Assembly (NCBI GenBank): GCA_963729445.1
Contig: CAVSNU010000005.1
Coordinates: 558,001-622,000, forward strand
Reading direction: 5' to 3'
Length of the DNA stretch: 64,000 nucleotides
Origin: JACCZH01 sp963729445
GTDB lineage: Bacteria; Chloroflexota; Chloroflexia; Thermomicrobiales; CFX8
The first letter of the stretch is position 1, and the number at the start of each line of letters is the position of its first letter. Made by a program: the position numbers and the translations under genes. Under the pieces are notes generated by a model that made no database searches, was not told where the DNA came from, and saw only the letters and a list, made by a program, of their open reading frames with translations. Below are positions 25,123 to 34,151 of the stretch, piece by piece.

Positions 25123-25848
25123 GTGTCGATACGCTCCTTGCTGATACAGCGGATGCCGGGACACCCGGAGTCGCCGGCGTTATTTGCGCAGGGATTCCTG
25201 GCCATGCTGCCGCTTTGGGCGGGCGCAATCCCGTCCGGCATTGCCTACGGTGTCGCCGCCCAGGCTATCGGCCTTGGTGTGGCCGAGACACAGCTCATGA
25301 GTCTCGTGGTGTTTTCCGCCGCCGCTCAGGTGAGTGCCGTATCCCTGTTGGACACGGATGCCCCCGGTCTGTTGCTGGTCGGGACCGCGATGGCGCTCAA
25401 CGCGCAGCTCCTCCTGCTCGGTCTGACGGTGGGGAGACAGGTGCGCCTCTCATGGGTGGAGCGTTTCGTGACGGCGTGGTTCCTGACAGACGGCGCGTTC
25501 GGCGTCACCGCTGCCCGTGGTCCGCTCAGGATTCCCGTCCTCCTGGGCGCTGGGATGAGTATGTTTCTGGCATGGAATCTGGGGACCAGTCTGGGGATGG
25601 CTGGAGGGCAGGCGTTGCCGGATGCGCAGAGGGCGAGCCTTGATTTCGTCGTGCCGCTGAGTTTTCTCGCGGTGCTCGTTCCGCTGGTGCGGACGCGCGC
25701 CACGGCCCTGGTGGTGCTGGCCGCCTGCTTGGTAACGCCCATGTTGGCCCTGTTCGTGCCGGGAGGCGTCGCGGTGCTCGGTGCAGGTGTGCTTGGTAGT
25801 GCAGCGGGCGCGTGGTGGTTGCGTCACGCGAGCCAGGCGACGCGATGA
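25123..25848 (+). CDS. azlC: AzlC-family branched-chain amino acid exporter subunit
   Basis: Large subunit of the AzlCD exporter family (branched-chain amino acids or analogues), an integral membrane protein with about seven spans. Family landmarks: PLWAGAIPSGIAYGV, FSAAAQ and FVTAWFLTDGAFGVT. The frame is open much further upstream but is not protein-like there. GTG 25123 (241 residues) has AGGAGGAG 12 bases upstream; ATG 25153 (231 residues) is the alternative. Its TGA overlaps the azlD ATG. Confidence 0.88.
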   Translation: MSIRSLLIQRMPGHPESPALFAQGFLAMLPLWAGAIPSGIAYGVAAQAIGLGVAETQLMSLVVFSAAAQVSAVSLLDTDAPGLLLVGTAMALNAQLLLLGLTVGRQVRLSWVERFVTAWFLTDGAFGVTAARGPLRIPVLLGAGMSMFLAWNLGTSLGMAGGQALPDAQRASLDFVVPLSFLAVLVPLVRTRATALVVLAACLVTPMLALFVPGGVAVLGAGVLGSAAGAWWLRHASQATR

Positions 25849-26138
25849 ACGTCGTCTGGTTGATACTGGCGATGGGCGCGGGCGTGTATAGCCTGCGGCT
25901 CGTGGGACTCGCGCTGCCGGACGTAACCGTGCCACCGTTTTGGGAGCAGGCGCTGAGGTTCGTGCCGGTTGCCCTGCTGACGTCGCTGGTCGTGTTGAGC
26001 CTCACCAGCCAACCCGCCGATGCGCCCATTCGGGTCATCGCCGCCTGCGGTGCGGCGATCGTCGCGCGGCTGACAGGCCAGATGTGGGCATGTATCCTCA
26101 GCGGGATGGTTCTTTACTGGTTGCTGGGCCTGATCTGA
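25845..26138 (+). CDS. azlD: AzlD-family exporter subunit
   Basis: Small subunit of 97 residues with about four membrane spans (starting MNVVWLILAMGAGVYSLR). It partners AzlC, and the ATGA overlap couples their translation. The overlap also shows that TGA acts as a normal stop in this genome. Confidence 0.88.
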   Translation: MNVVWLILAMGAGVYSLRLVGLALPDVTVPPFWEQALRFVPVALLTSLVVLSLTSQPADAPIRVIAACGAAIVARLTGQMWACILSGMVLYWLLGLI

Positions 26139-26184
26139 GCCGGTCGGGATGAAAACGGGCTTCATCAGGTTGAAGGGAGACCCC

Positions 26185-26469
26185 ATGAACTATTACGCCC
26201 TGTTCTACGAGGTGGTCGGGGATTATGTGGAGCGCCGGGCCCAGTATCGCGACCAGCATTTGCGGCTGGCGAACGCGGCGAACGAGCGCGGCGAGCTCCT
26301 GCTCGGCGGGGCCTTACGCGAGCCGGACGCTGCGCTGCTGGTGTTTCGCGCGGCGGACCCCTCTGTCGCTGAAGACTTCGCCCGCAACGACCCGTATGTC
26401 GTCAACGGGCTGGTCACCCGCTGGGAGGTCCGCCCCTGGACCGTTGTGGTCGGCAATGCGCCATCTTGA
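26185..26469 (+). CDS. YciI-family protein
   Basis: 94-residue YciI-like dimeric alpha/beta-barrel protein. It contains FYEVVGDYVERRAQYRDQHL and FARNDPYV, the usual His and Asp positions of the family. Members are often stand-alone or domains attached to enzymes, and exact activity is not known. ATG 26185 has AGGGAGA 5 bases upstream; the frame open to 26149 is probably leader. Confidence 0.85.
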   Translation: MNYYALFYEVVGDYVERRAQYRDQHLRLANAANERGELLLGGALREPDAALLVFRAADPSVAEDFARNDPYVVNGLVTRWEVRPWTVVVGNAPS

Positions 26470-26499
26470 CCTGCCGTGAAACGGCGAAACCGTCGCGCT

Positions 26500-29088
26500 C
26501 TACTCCTCCTCGGCCCAGGTGATGTGGCCGGGCAGGAATGGCGTGGCGAGTTTCGGGTGGCGCGGCAAGACTCTGATGGAGAAGCCTCGCCGGCCGCTGC
26601 TGCCGTCGAGGCCCGTGGTGGCTTCGAAGGTGCGCCAACCCTGCTCGTCCTCTCCCGTCGTTTGCATCGGAATCGCCTGACCGTCGGTGATCTCGCCGCT
26701 GGTGTCCACCTCTCCCAGAAAGAGCTCAACGGAGACATCCTCCGGCAAGAGCTCGCCCAGGTAGACCCTCGCCTTGATCGTCAGCTCGCTGCCCGATGGA
26801 TACTCGGCCTGGACACTGTCGCTGAGCGGCTGAATCTGAATGCGGGGCCAGTGGAGTGAGATTTTGCCCCTCCACGCCGCCAGCTCGCGAGCGTCACCCA
26901 TGTCGGCCGCCCGAAATGCGCGACTGCGAGTGTGGGCCGGTAGATAGGACGAGATCACGTACTGCTGCACCATGCGATGGGTGTTAAAGAAGTAGGTCAA
27001 TGATTTGAGCGACGCCCGCATGAACTCCAACCATTGTCCGGGTAGGCCATCGGCGTTGCGGTTGTAGAAGGTTGGCGCGACCTCGTGCTCCAGCAGGTCA
27101 TACAGCGCCTGGGATTCAATGTAATCCTGGTAGTCCGTGTCCTCGTAGGTGTCGCCCTTGCCGATTGCCCAGCCAATGGGGATGTCGTTGACGAGGGCGT
27201 CTTCCCAGGCCTCGTCCCACCAGCCATCGAGGGTACTGACATTGAGACCGCCGTTGGCTGCCGCCTTCATGCCGCTGGTGCCGCTGGCTTCCCACGGCCG
27301 GCGCGGGTTGTTCAGCCACACGTCGCAGCCCTGCACGAGGTAACGAGCCACTGACATGTCGTAATCCTCAAGCAGCACCATCTTGTGGCGGAAGGCTGGG
27401 TTGGCAACGAGGTTCGCGATCTGCTGGATCAGGTCCTTCCCGCCCTCGTCGCGTGGGTGCGCCTTACCGGCGAAGAGGATCTGCACCGGACGATCCGCGT
27501 TGTTCAGGATGCTCGCCAACCGGTCAAGGTCGCGCAGGAGCAAGGTGGCTCGTTTGTACGTCGCGAACCGCCGTGCGAAACCTATGGTCAGCACGTTGGG
27601 ATCGAGGATGGAATCGGCTGCATTGATCTCGGCGCGTGACACGCCGCGCTGCTCCAGTTGCTGGCGCACCCGCTTTCTGGCAAAGCTGACCAGCTTCTGC
27701 CTGCGGAGCTCATGCGTGGCCCAGAGCTGCTCTACGGGTATCGTGTCGACGGCGTCCCAGACCGAGCGGTCCGAGGGCTCCTCACGGAACCTTGGCCCGA
27801 GGTACTTGTCGAACACGTCCTGCATTTCGTGCGACACCCATGAGGCGAGGTGGATACCGTTCGACACGTGGCCGATCGGGATCTCCTCTTGTGGAACGCC
27901 GGGCCAGATCTCCTGGAACATCGCCCGGGTCACGGCGGCGTGCAACGGGCTGACGCCATTGCTATAGGCGGCCAGCTTGAGCGCCAGCACGGTCATGGTG
28001 AACATCTCGTTCTCGTCGTGCGGGCGCTCCCGGCCAAGCCCCAAGAACTCCTCGCGAGAGATGCCGAGTTTGGCCATGTAATCGTTGAAATAGGTCTCCA
28101 TCAACCCTGGCGGGAAGCGGTCGTGGCCGGCCGAGACCGGTGTGTGCGTGGTGAATACGAGGCTGGTTGACGCGGTCTCCCGTGCTTCATCAAAGCTAAG
28201 GTGGTGCTCCTCCATCAGACGCGCCACGTGCTCAAGCGCCAGGAATGCCGCGTGGCCCTCATTCATGTGGTAGACGCTGGGTTCCAGGCCCAGCCCCTCC
28301 AGCGCCCGATAGCCCCCGATGCCGAGCATCACTTCCTGCTTAATGCGCATCTCGGGGTTGCTGTCGTAGAGCCGCGCGGTAATCTCCCGGTCTTCGGGAC
28401 GATTGGCAGGGATATTGGTGTCGAGCAGATAGAGCGCAACCCGCCCCACCTGGGCTCGCCAGACCTGCGCCACAACTTGGCGACCGGGGAAGGACACGCT
28501 CACCGTCGTTGGCGAGCCGTCCGCTCCACGCTCCAGCGTCAACGGCAGATTCTCAAACTCGTTCCGCAGGTAAATTTCCAGCTGGCGGCCGGAAGCATCG
28601 AGCGCCTGGCGAAAATACCCCTCCTGGTAGAGCAGTCCCACACCAACGAGTGGCACGCCAAGGTCGCTCGCTGATTTCAGGTGATCGCCGGCCAGGACAC
28701 CAAGGCCACCGGCGAAGATCGCCAGACACTCGGTGACGCCAAACTCGGCCGAGAAATAGGCGATCAGCGGCCGATCGGTGCCGGCGTAGTGCTGGTTGAA
28801 CCAGGTGTCTTGTGTCTGTAGGTAGCGATCGAGGTCGTTCGAGACGCGTTCTAGTTCGGCAAGGAAGTTCGCATCGGACGCCGCAGCTTCGAGTTTGCCC
28901 GGCTGTATCAACCCGAGCATGGCCACCGGGTTATGCCCCGTGGATTCCCAAAGGTCACTATCAAGCTGGAGGAACAGGGAGATCGTTTCGAAGTTCCAGC
29001 TCCAGCGCAGGTTATAAGCGAGATCCCGTAGACGCTCCAGTGCCGGCGGCAAGGATGCGGTGACAGTAAATGTGCGGACGGCTTTCAT
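26500..29088 (-). CDS. glgP: Alpha-glucan (glycogen/maltodextrin) phosphorylase
   Basis: Cytoplasmic phosphorylase releasing glucose-1-phosphate from alpha-1,4-glucans. 862 residues of the short GT35 branch, with an N-terminal DUF3417 domain (about 1-110), the core including AEFGVTE and AGGLGVLAGDHLK, and the pyridoxal-phosphate lysine in SGTSGMKAAANGG near residue 607. A beta-rich C-terminal extension is characteristic of the branch. No other glycogen gene is adjacent. It converges with the YciI gene. Confidence 0.95.
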   Translation of the reverse strand: MKAVRTFTVTASLPPALERLRDLAYNLRWSWNFETISLFLQLDSDLWESTGHNPVAMLGLIQPGKLEAAASDANFLAELERVSNDLDRYLQTQDTWFNQHYAGTDRPLIAYFSAEFGVTECLAIFAGGLGVLAGDHLKSASDLGVPLVGVGLLYQEGYFRQALDASGRQLEIYLRNEFENLPLTLERGADGSPTTVSVSFPGRQVVAQVWRAQVGRVALYLLDTNIPANRPEDREITARLYDSNPEMRIKQEVMLGIGGYRALEGLGLEPSVYHMNEGHAAFLALEHVARLMEEHHLSFDEARETASTSLVFTTHTPVSAGHDRFPPGLMETYFNDYMAKLGISREEFLGLGRERPHDENEMFTMTVLALKLAAYSNGVSPLHAAVTRAMFQEIWPGVPQEEIPIGHVSNGIHLASWVSHEMQDVFDKYLGPRFREEPSDRSVWDAVDTIPVEQLWATHELRRQKLVSFARKRVRQQLEQRGVSRAEINAADSILDPNVLTIGFARRFATYKRATLLLRDLDRLASILNNADRPVQILFAGKAHPRDEGGKDLIQQIANLVANPAFRHKMVLLEDYDMSVARYLVQGCDVWLNNPRRPWEASGTSGMKAAANGGLNVSTLDGWWDEAWEDALVNDIPIGWAIGKGDTYEDTDYQDYIESQALYDLLEHEVAPTFYNRNADGLPGQWLEFMRASLKSLTYFFNTHRMVQQYVISSYLPAHTRSRAFRAADMGDARELAAWRGKISLHWPRIQIQPLSDSVQAEYPSGSELTIKARVYLGELLPEDVSVELFLGEVDTSGEITDGQAIPMQTTGEDEQGWRTFEATTGLDGSSGRRGFSIRVLPRHPKLATPFLPGHITWAEEE

Positions 29089-29362
29089 GGAGTGGTATCC
29101 CTTTCGGACAATCTACGTGTGGCGGCCAGGGCGGTCAGGTGCCTCGCCGGAGATGTTCATTATTAACGTGGACGCGAGATAGGCGTGCCAGGATGTCACT
29201 GGCTTTCCACGGCCAACATCCTACACAAAATCAGCGCGCCAGAGTCTTAGAGTACCAGAGTGACGGGTGCGGCTAGAGCTCGCATCGAGACGGCAACCAG
29301 TTGCGATTCAGATGCGGTTGACCGGCTCCATTCCTGACGTCAATCGTTGGATGTCCGCGCGA

Positions 29363-30124
29363 TCAGCCCGCTTTCACCCCGGTTGGACCGAACCGCTCGG
29401 GTTTGATCCTGGACGCCGCGTGACCCAGCTCAAGGAACCGTGTGGAAACGGATTCGACGAACGAGCTTGAGCCGCAGATGTAGATGCGCGGTTCGAGCTC
29501 GGCCGGCCAGGCGAGCTCTTCGAGCATGGCGCGGTCGATCCGGCGCCCGTAGCCGGCCCACTCGGGTGGTTGCTGGCGAGTCAGCGTGTGGACGACCTCG
29601 AGGGTTGGATCCTCAGCGGCTAGCTGCTCCAGCTCGCGGCGATAGATGATCTCTTCAAAGCTACGCGAAGAGTAGATCAGCCTCGTTGGAACCCTGCTGC
29701 CGGCCGCGGCCCGGGCCCGGATGATCGACATGATAGGGGCGATGCCGGAGCCGGCGGCCACCAGCATCAGCGGCTCCTCCATCGCAGGATCCCAGACAAA
29801 GTGTCCGCCGAGCGGACCATGGAACTCGAGCCCATCGCCCGGCCGGATGCGTTCACTGAGGTAGGCCGAGACTTCGCCGTCATCCATTCTTTCGACGGCG
29901 AGCTCAATGCGGCCCCGCCGGGGCGCAGACGCGATCGAGTAGCTGCGCACGGCCTGGTTGCCATCTTCAGTGGTGACGCGCACATCGACATGCTGGCCGG
30001 GGCGATGGCCCGTCCAGTTGGGCACGTCAATCTGCAGGGTCGTTACGCGCGGCGTTTCGACGGCAGTTTCGGCGATTTCGCCGGCCCACCAGTCTAGTCG
30101 TGATGGAAGCGTTGTTCTTTCCAC
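29363..30124 (-). CDS. Ferredoxin-NADP reductase-like flavin oxidoreductase
   Basis: 253-residue FAD/NAD(P)-binding reductase. FAD motif RSYSIAS (about 61-67), pyrophosphate region GPLGGHF, NAD(P) motif AAGSGIAPIMS and C-terminal CGSSSFVE are in the expected order. No [2Fe-2S] domain is attached. Such proteins commonly pass electrons to a partner oxidoreductase (often a YedY-like molybdoenzyme), which is not in this neighbourhood. GTG start. It is divergent from the M20 peptidase gene. Confidence 0.87.
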   Translation of the reverse strand: MERTTLPSRLDWWAGEIAETAVETPRVTTLQIDVPNWTGHRPGQHVDVRVTTEDGNQAVRSYSIASAPRRGRIELAVERMDDGEVSAYLSERIRPGDGLEFHGPLGGHFVWDPAMEEPLMLVAAGSGIAPIMSIIRARAAAGSRVPTRLIYSSRSFEEIIYRRELEQLAAEDPTLEVVHTLTRQQPPEWAGYGRRIDRAMLEELAWPAELEPRIYICGSSSFVESVSTRFLELGHAASRIKPERFGPTGVKAG

Positions 30125-30340
30125 GGATCACCATACATGTGTTCGCCGAGCGCCTCCTGGAAGCCCGGATCGTGTGTCGATGCAGTAGAACGCCCTGACA
30201 TGGCAGCCTGTTCCGTCAAGTATGCCGTGCTGCCGGACGTCGTTCACGCTTCGGCACCCAGGAGCGTTCAGTGGTTGCCGCGCACGCGTGTCACGGTTAC
30301 GATGGGCGCCGTTGCAATACAGACAGTGAAAGGCGCGCTG

Positions 30341-31621
30341 ATGGCCGGTGGGAAAGATGCCCTTCTGAAGGCGGTCGATGACTGCACCCGGGAGATGATC
30401 GAAGCCCTGCAGACGTTGGTCCGGATTCCGACAGTCAATCCGCCGGGCGAACGTTACGTCGAGTTTGTCGAGCAGTTCGAGAGCTGGATGCAGTCGCTGG
30501 GCTATGCGACCGAGATCGTCTCCGTGCCGGAAGACCGGCTGGCTGAGCTCTCCCCGCTCGGCAACGGCAGCCCGCGGCCGAATCTTGTCGCGCGCCTGTC
30601 CGGTCCAGGTGGGCCTGGCATGCGCGTGCACCTCAACGGTCACTATGACGTCGTGCCGGCCGCGAACGACTGGACGCGCGACCCCTGGGGCGGTGAGGTG
30701 ATCGACGGCAAGATCTACGGCCGCGGCGCATCCGACATGAAGGGCGGCCTGGTCGCGCAGGTCTTCGCCGTTGAGGCGCTACGCCGGGCCGGGATCACGT
30801 GGTGCGGTGAGATCACTCACAGTGTTGTCGCCGACGAGGAGACGGTCGGCAACATGAACGCCGGTACCGGCTTCCTCGTCGAACAGGGTGTGATCTCGGC
30901 TGCAAACACCGACGCGGTCATCATCACCGAGCCCTTTGGGCTGGATGGTATCGGGGTCGGCCATAAAGGCGCCATCTGGGGCGAGTTCGTCTTCAAGGGG
31001 AAGCAGTCCCACGGCAGCACCCCACATCTGGGTGTCAACGCGGTTGAGCTGCTGGCGCGGTTCCTGGCGCGGGTTGAGACGGAGCTCCAACCGGAGCTGC
31101 GCACCCGTCTGGTGACGGACATCGCGGTTGCCCCGCCCGAGGCGGCGATGTCGACAATGTCGTTCGACACGATTTCCGGCGGCGTCGCGACAAATGTCGT
31201 TCCGGACCGCTGCGCGGTGACGTTCAATCGCCGCTTCGTGCACAGCGAGACACTGGAAGGTACGCGACGCGAGCTGCTCTCGATCCTCGACGAGATGCAG
31301 GGAGAGGATCCCCGGGTGGACTATGCGTACCGCGAGATGTACGCGACCGAACCAACCCTGGTGAGTGACGATCAACCTCTGGTGCAGATTGCCAGACGAG
31401 CGATCGCCGAGATGGGCCGTGTGCCAAATACGACGATCTCTGCCGGCAGCCACGACCAGCGTTTCTTCGTGCGCAACGCCGGTATCACCAATGCCATTCT
31501 GTATGGTCCCGGCCCGACCGACATCTCGCACCAGTCCGATGAATATCTGGCGATCGACGATCTGGTTGACGGTACGAAAACACTGGCGTTGATGCTCTAT
31601 GAGATGCTGGCCGCCGGTTAG
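30341..31621 (+). CDS. M20-family metallopeptidase (ArgE/DapE-like)
   Basis: 426-residue zinc amidohydrolase that removes an acyl or amino-acid group from a small peptide or N-acyl substrate. Metal-site motifs: HLNGHYDVVP (first His/Asp), GRGASDMKGG (bridging Asp) and VADEETVGN (catalytic Glu pair). The lid domain follows (KGAIWGEFVFKGKQSHGS). ATG 30341 is preferred, with GAAAGG 7 bases before; the open frame back to 30137 is not protein-like. The family splits finely by substrate, so specificity is open. Stop overlaps the opposing gene's stop. Confidence 0.92.
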   Translation: MAGGKDALLKAVDDCTREMIEALQTLVRIPTVNPPGERYVEFVEQFESWMQSLGYATEIVSVPEDRLAELSPLGNGSPRPNLVARLSGPGGPGMRVHLNGHYDVVPAANDWTRDPWGGEVIDGKIYGRGASDMKGGLVAQVFAVEALRRAGITWCGEITHSVVADEETVGNMNAGTGFLVEQGVISAANTDAVIITEPFGLDGIGVGHKGAIWGEFVFKGKQSHGSTPHLGVNAVELLARFLARVETELQPELRTRLVTDIAVAPPEAAMSTMSFDTISGGVATNVVPDRCAVTFNRRFVHSETLEGTRRELLSILDEMQGEDPRVDYAYREMYATEPTLVSDDQPLVQIARRAIAEMGRVPNTTISAGSHDQRFFVRNAGITNAILYGPGPTDISHQSDEYLAIDDLVDGTKTLALMLYEMLAAG

Positions 31622-32142
31622 ACGAAGGGCACCTCGGGATTGGCTCTCGATTCGAGGATACGCCGTGCCTCGGCTTCGCGAGCGCCAGCGTCGACGATAA
31701 TCAGAATGTCACCGGCTTCGAGATGTTCCTGATGGCGTTGAGCTTCAACATCGCTGACACCCAGGGCGGCCAGCGCTCCAGCAATTCCGCCGGTGACGGC
31801 GCCGAGTCCTGCGCCACTCAGGGCGGCGGCCAAAGGTCCAATTGCAACGATACCGATACCCGGAATGGCCAGGGCGGCCGCTCCCGCCAACAATCCGAGG
31901 ATGCCGCCGAGCAGGCCACCGGTAAGCGCTCCAACTCCGGTCCCAAGCAAAACCTCGTCTGGATCGTCGTCGATTTCATCGGTAACGGCTGTGGCCCGGT
32001 CTCTGTCTTTGGCGACGACGTTGATCTCCTCGGCGCGAAAGCCGGCATCAAGCAGGTCACGCACAGCCTGCTCCGCATCCGCTTCGTTCTGGAAGTTCTG
32101 GACAACAACGCCTTGGCGAGGGGTGGTGTCTGCAGCAGTCAT
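31618..32142 (-). CDS. Glycine-zipper general stress protein
   Basis: 174 residues: an N-terminal YflT-like domain (about 10-55, GVVVQNFQNEADAEQAVRDL) and a central glycine-zipper hydrophobic hairpin (about 66-125, repeated GxxxG). A short alpha/beta tail rich in acidic and Arg residues follows. Proteins of this kind associate with membranes and accumulate under stress. Single gene, convergent with the M20 peptidase. Confidence 0.8.
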   Translation of the reverse strand: MTAADTTPRQGVVVQNFQNEADAEQAVRDLLDAGFRAEEINVVAKDRDRATAVTDEIDDDPDEVLLGTGVGALTGGLLGGILGLLAGAAALAIPGIGIVAIGPLAAALSGAGLGAVTGGIAGALAALGVSDVEAQRHQEHLEAGDILIIVDAGAREAEARRILESRANPEVPFV

Positions 32143-32215
32143 GGTCCAACGCGCCTCCCATTCGACTACGAACGTATTGTGTCCTTCTTGCTATCCTAAC
32201 GGATGCTTGACTCCC

Positions 32216-33046
32216 CTAGCGGCGGCATACCGCTTTGATCTGCTCGATATGGATCATCAGGTGACTCGCGAGCATGGACAGAAAAACCTCGACGCTCGTG
32301 GAGTCACCCTGCGGGTTCTGAACCGTGCGCTGCATGGCGTCTGGCAGGTGATCGAGCAGCTGGAGGACATGGGCCCTGGTCGCCCGGAGCAACGCCAGGC
32401 CCGGTGCGATGTCGCGACCGGCGTAGTCTAGCGATGCTGCCCAGGTGTCGGGATTGTACGGATTGCCAAGCATGACCCTGCCCGGCTCCGCCAGCGCCAT
32501 CTTGACCCGGAAGAGGGCCGTGGCGTCGGAATCTACGATGTGATGGACGATCTCCCGAATAGACCACTCGTTCGGAGAAGGTTTCCAGTCCAGATCGTCG
32601 TTCGAGAGACCGGTGAGCGCGGCATCGAGCGCGTCGGGGCCGGCTGCGTAGAGGGCGATCGACTGCGCCGGCGTGCGGGTGGAAGTGGTCCAGAAGCTGA
32701 CGATGTAGCCGTCGGGATCGGAGAGGATCAGGGTTCGGTCACCCCATGAGGTTTCGACCAGCCTGGAGCTGATGCCCCGTTCGCTCAGCGCGGCGTGCCG
32801 GCGGTCGAGGTCGCCTTCAAAGAGATGGATCGTGGCGCCGGGCTCGACCGTCGCGTGGATCTCGCTCAGATTTGGGGTGATGTCGCCTGCATCCGGTCCC
32901 GCCAGCAGCATGGGCCAGCCGCCTGCGTTCACTACGGCCACGCCATTGCCGCCCGGTTCGACCTCGAATTGCAGCGCGTCACGGTAGAAGCCGATGCTGC
33001 GGTGCAGGTCGCCCACTTGCACCGCGCTGGTTGGTTTGCTGGTCAC
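32216..33046 (-). CDS. VOC (glyoxalase) - DinB fusion protein
   Basis: 276 residues joining an N-terminal VOC/glyoxalase-like domain (about 1-125; LHRSIGFYRDAL, DPDGYIVSF) to a C-terminal DinB/YfiT-like four-helix domain (about 135-276; PNEWSIREIVHHIVDSD, with the His triad HH near 168 and the late HLMIHIEQ). DinB-like proteins often act as metal-dependent thiol transferases. GTG 33046 is taken as the start (GGAGGGG 8 bases upstream). The sigma-factor gene ends 13 bases before it, so the two are probably co-transcribed. Confidence 0.85.
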   Translation of the reverse strand: MTSKPTSAVQVGDLHRSIGFYRDALQFEVEPGGNGVAVVNAGGWPMLLAGPDAGDITPNLSEIHATVEPGATIHLFEGDLDRRHAALSERGISSRLVETSWGDRTLILSDPDGYIVSFWTTSTRTPAQSIALYAAGPDALDAALTGLSNDDLDWKPSPNEWSIREIVHHIVDSDATALFRVKMALAEPGRVMLGNPYNPDTWAASLDYAGRDIAPGLALLRATRAHVLQLLDHLPDAMQRTVQNPQGDSTSVEVFLSMLASHLMIHIEQIKAVCRR

Positions 33047-33059
33047 GTTGTCGCCCCTC

Positions 33060-34010
33060 CTAAAACGTATACGCGCCAAACGGCTCGGCCCGGCGGCCGA
33101 GCCGCGAGGCAACTTCACGGACGAGATCGGGGCAGAACCAGTATTCGTAGGCATGGGTAATGTGCGCGCCGTCGGTGTCAAAACGGACGACATCGCGAAC
33201 CGCTTCGGGACCGTCATCGGGCCGGAACAGCCAGAGCACGAGCGGCTCGCCGTCGAGTAGCACCATCTCCGCCCGCTGCCCGGGGAGGATATCCTGAGCC
33301 GTGTGTTCGACCGACGAGCCTCGGATGTAGTCGCGGCCATGCTCTTCGTCGATGCCGACGATGCTCAGCGTGGCGTCCTGGCGCAGCAGCCCCACGAGCC
33401 CGTCCCAGTCCTGGGCGCTAAAGCGCTCGGCATAGGCTTCAGCCAGTCGAAGCTTGACCGGGTCAAGGGTGGGCTTGGGCTCGGTGTTCACGCTGGTGGC
33501 GATCTTCGTCCGGCCCCGGTGGAGCAGCGCCTTGACCGCGCCTGGTGTCGTTTCGAGGAAGGTCGCGATCTCGTCGATTGAGAAGTCAAAGACGTCCTTG
33601 AGCAATACGGCGACCCGTTGGCGAGGCTCCAGTAGATCGACGATTCGTTCGAGTGCCGCGCGCGTATCGTGCCCGATCTCCATGCCGAGCTCATCGTCGC
33701 GCAGATCGTGGTCCAGCGGCTCGAAGCGGATCTTCTGCGCCCGGCGATAGTGGTCGATCCAGAGATTGGTCGCGATGCGGAACATGTACTGGCGGGTCTC
33801 GAGCGGTTGATAGAACTGGAAGAGACGTCCAAATGCCCGCGTCAGGGTCTCCTGTACCAGATCTTCGGCATCGAACGGCGAGCCGGTCAGACGCAAGCAA
33901 TAGCGGAACAGATCCGGCCGTAGTGGCTCCACTAACGTGTGAAACTGGCGGTGCATCTCGCGCACCGGCCGCTGCAGTTCCTTCAAGTCTGTGGCGGTTG
34001 TCTCCGTCAA
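33060..34010 (-). CDS. ECF sigma factor with SnoaL-like C-terminal domain
   Basis: 316 residues. Sigma region 2 (about 30-100, SPFDAEDLVQETLTRAF and the RIATNLWIDHYRR helix) and region 4 (about 125-180, DFSIDEIATFLETTPGAVKALLHRGR) are followed by a SnoaL/NTF2-like domain (about 195-300). In ECF41/SigJ-type factors such a tail modulates promoter opening in place of an anti-sigma factor. No anti-sigma gene is nearby. TTG start with GAGGAGTGACAGC upstream. It is followed closely by the VOC-DinB gene, a likely target of the same transcript. Confidence 0.88.
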   Translation of the reverse strand: MTETTATDLKELQRPVREMHRQFHTLVEPLRPDLFRYCLRLTGSPFDAEDLVQETLTRAFGRLFQFYQPLETRQYMFRIATNLWIDHYRRAQKIRFEPLDHDLRDDELGMEIGHDTRAALERIVDLLEPRQRVAVLLKDVFDFSIDEIATFLETTPGAVKALLHRGRTKIATSVNTEPKPTLDPVKLRLAEAYAERFSAQDWDGLVGLLRQDATLSIVGIDEEHGRDYIRGSSVEHTAQDILPGQRAEMVLLDGEPLVLWLFRPDDGPEAVRDVVRFDTDGAHITHAYEYWFCPDLVREVASRLGRRAEPFGAYTF

Positions 34011-34151
34011 GCTGTCACTCCTCAGCCTCGCTACACGATCCTCTACCTCTATCCACGAACGAGGCCTCGAAAAGGATACGCCCGGGCGTGTTGCGTGTGA
34101 TGCTTGCCGGAGACGCGGCTGCGGCGGCAGCCGTATCGCGGGCGTGTAAGG

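Noticed and set aside
30128..30643. 171-residue reverse reading frame over the M20 peptidase start
   Set aside because: It overlaps a well-supported gene on the other strand and shows no domain.
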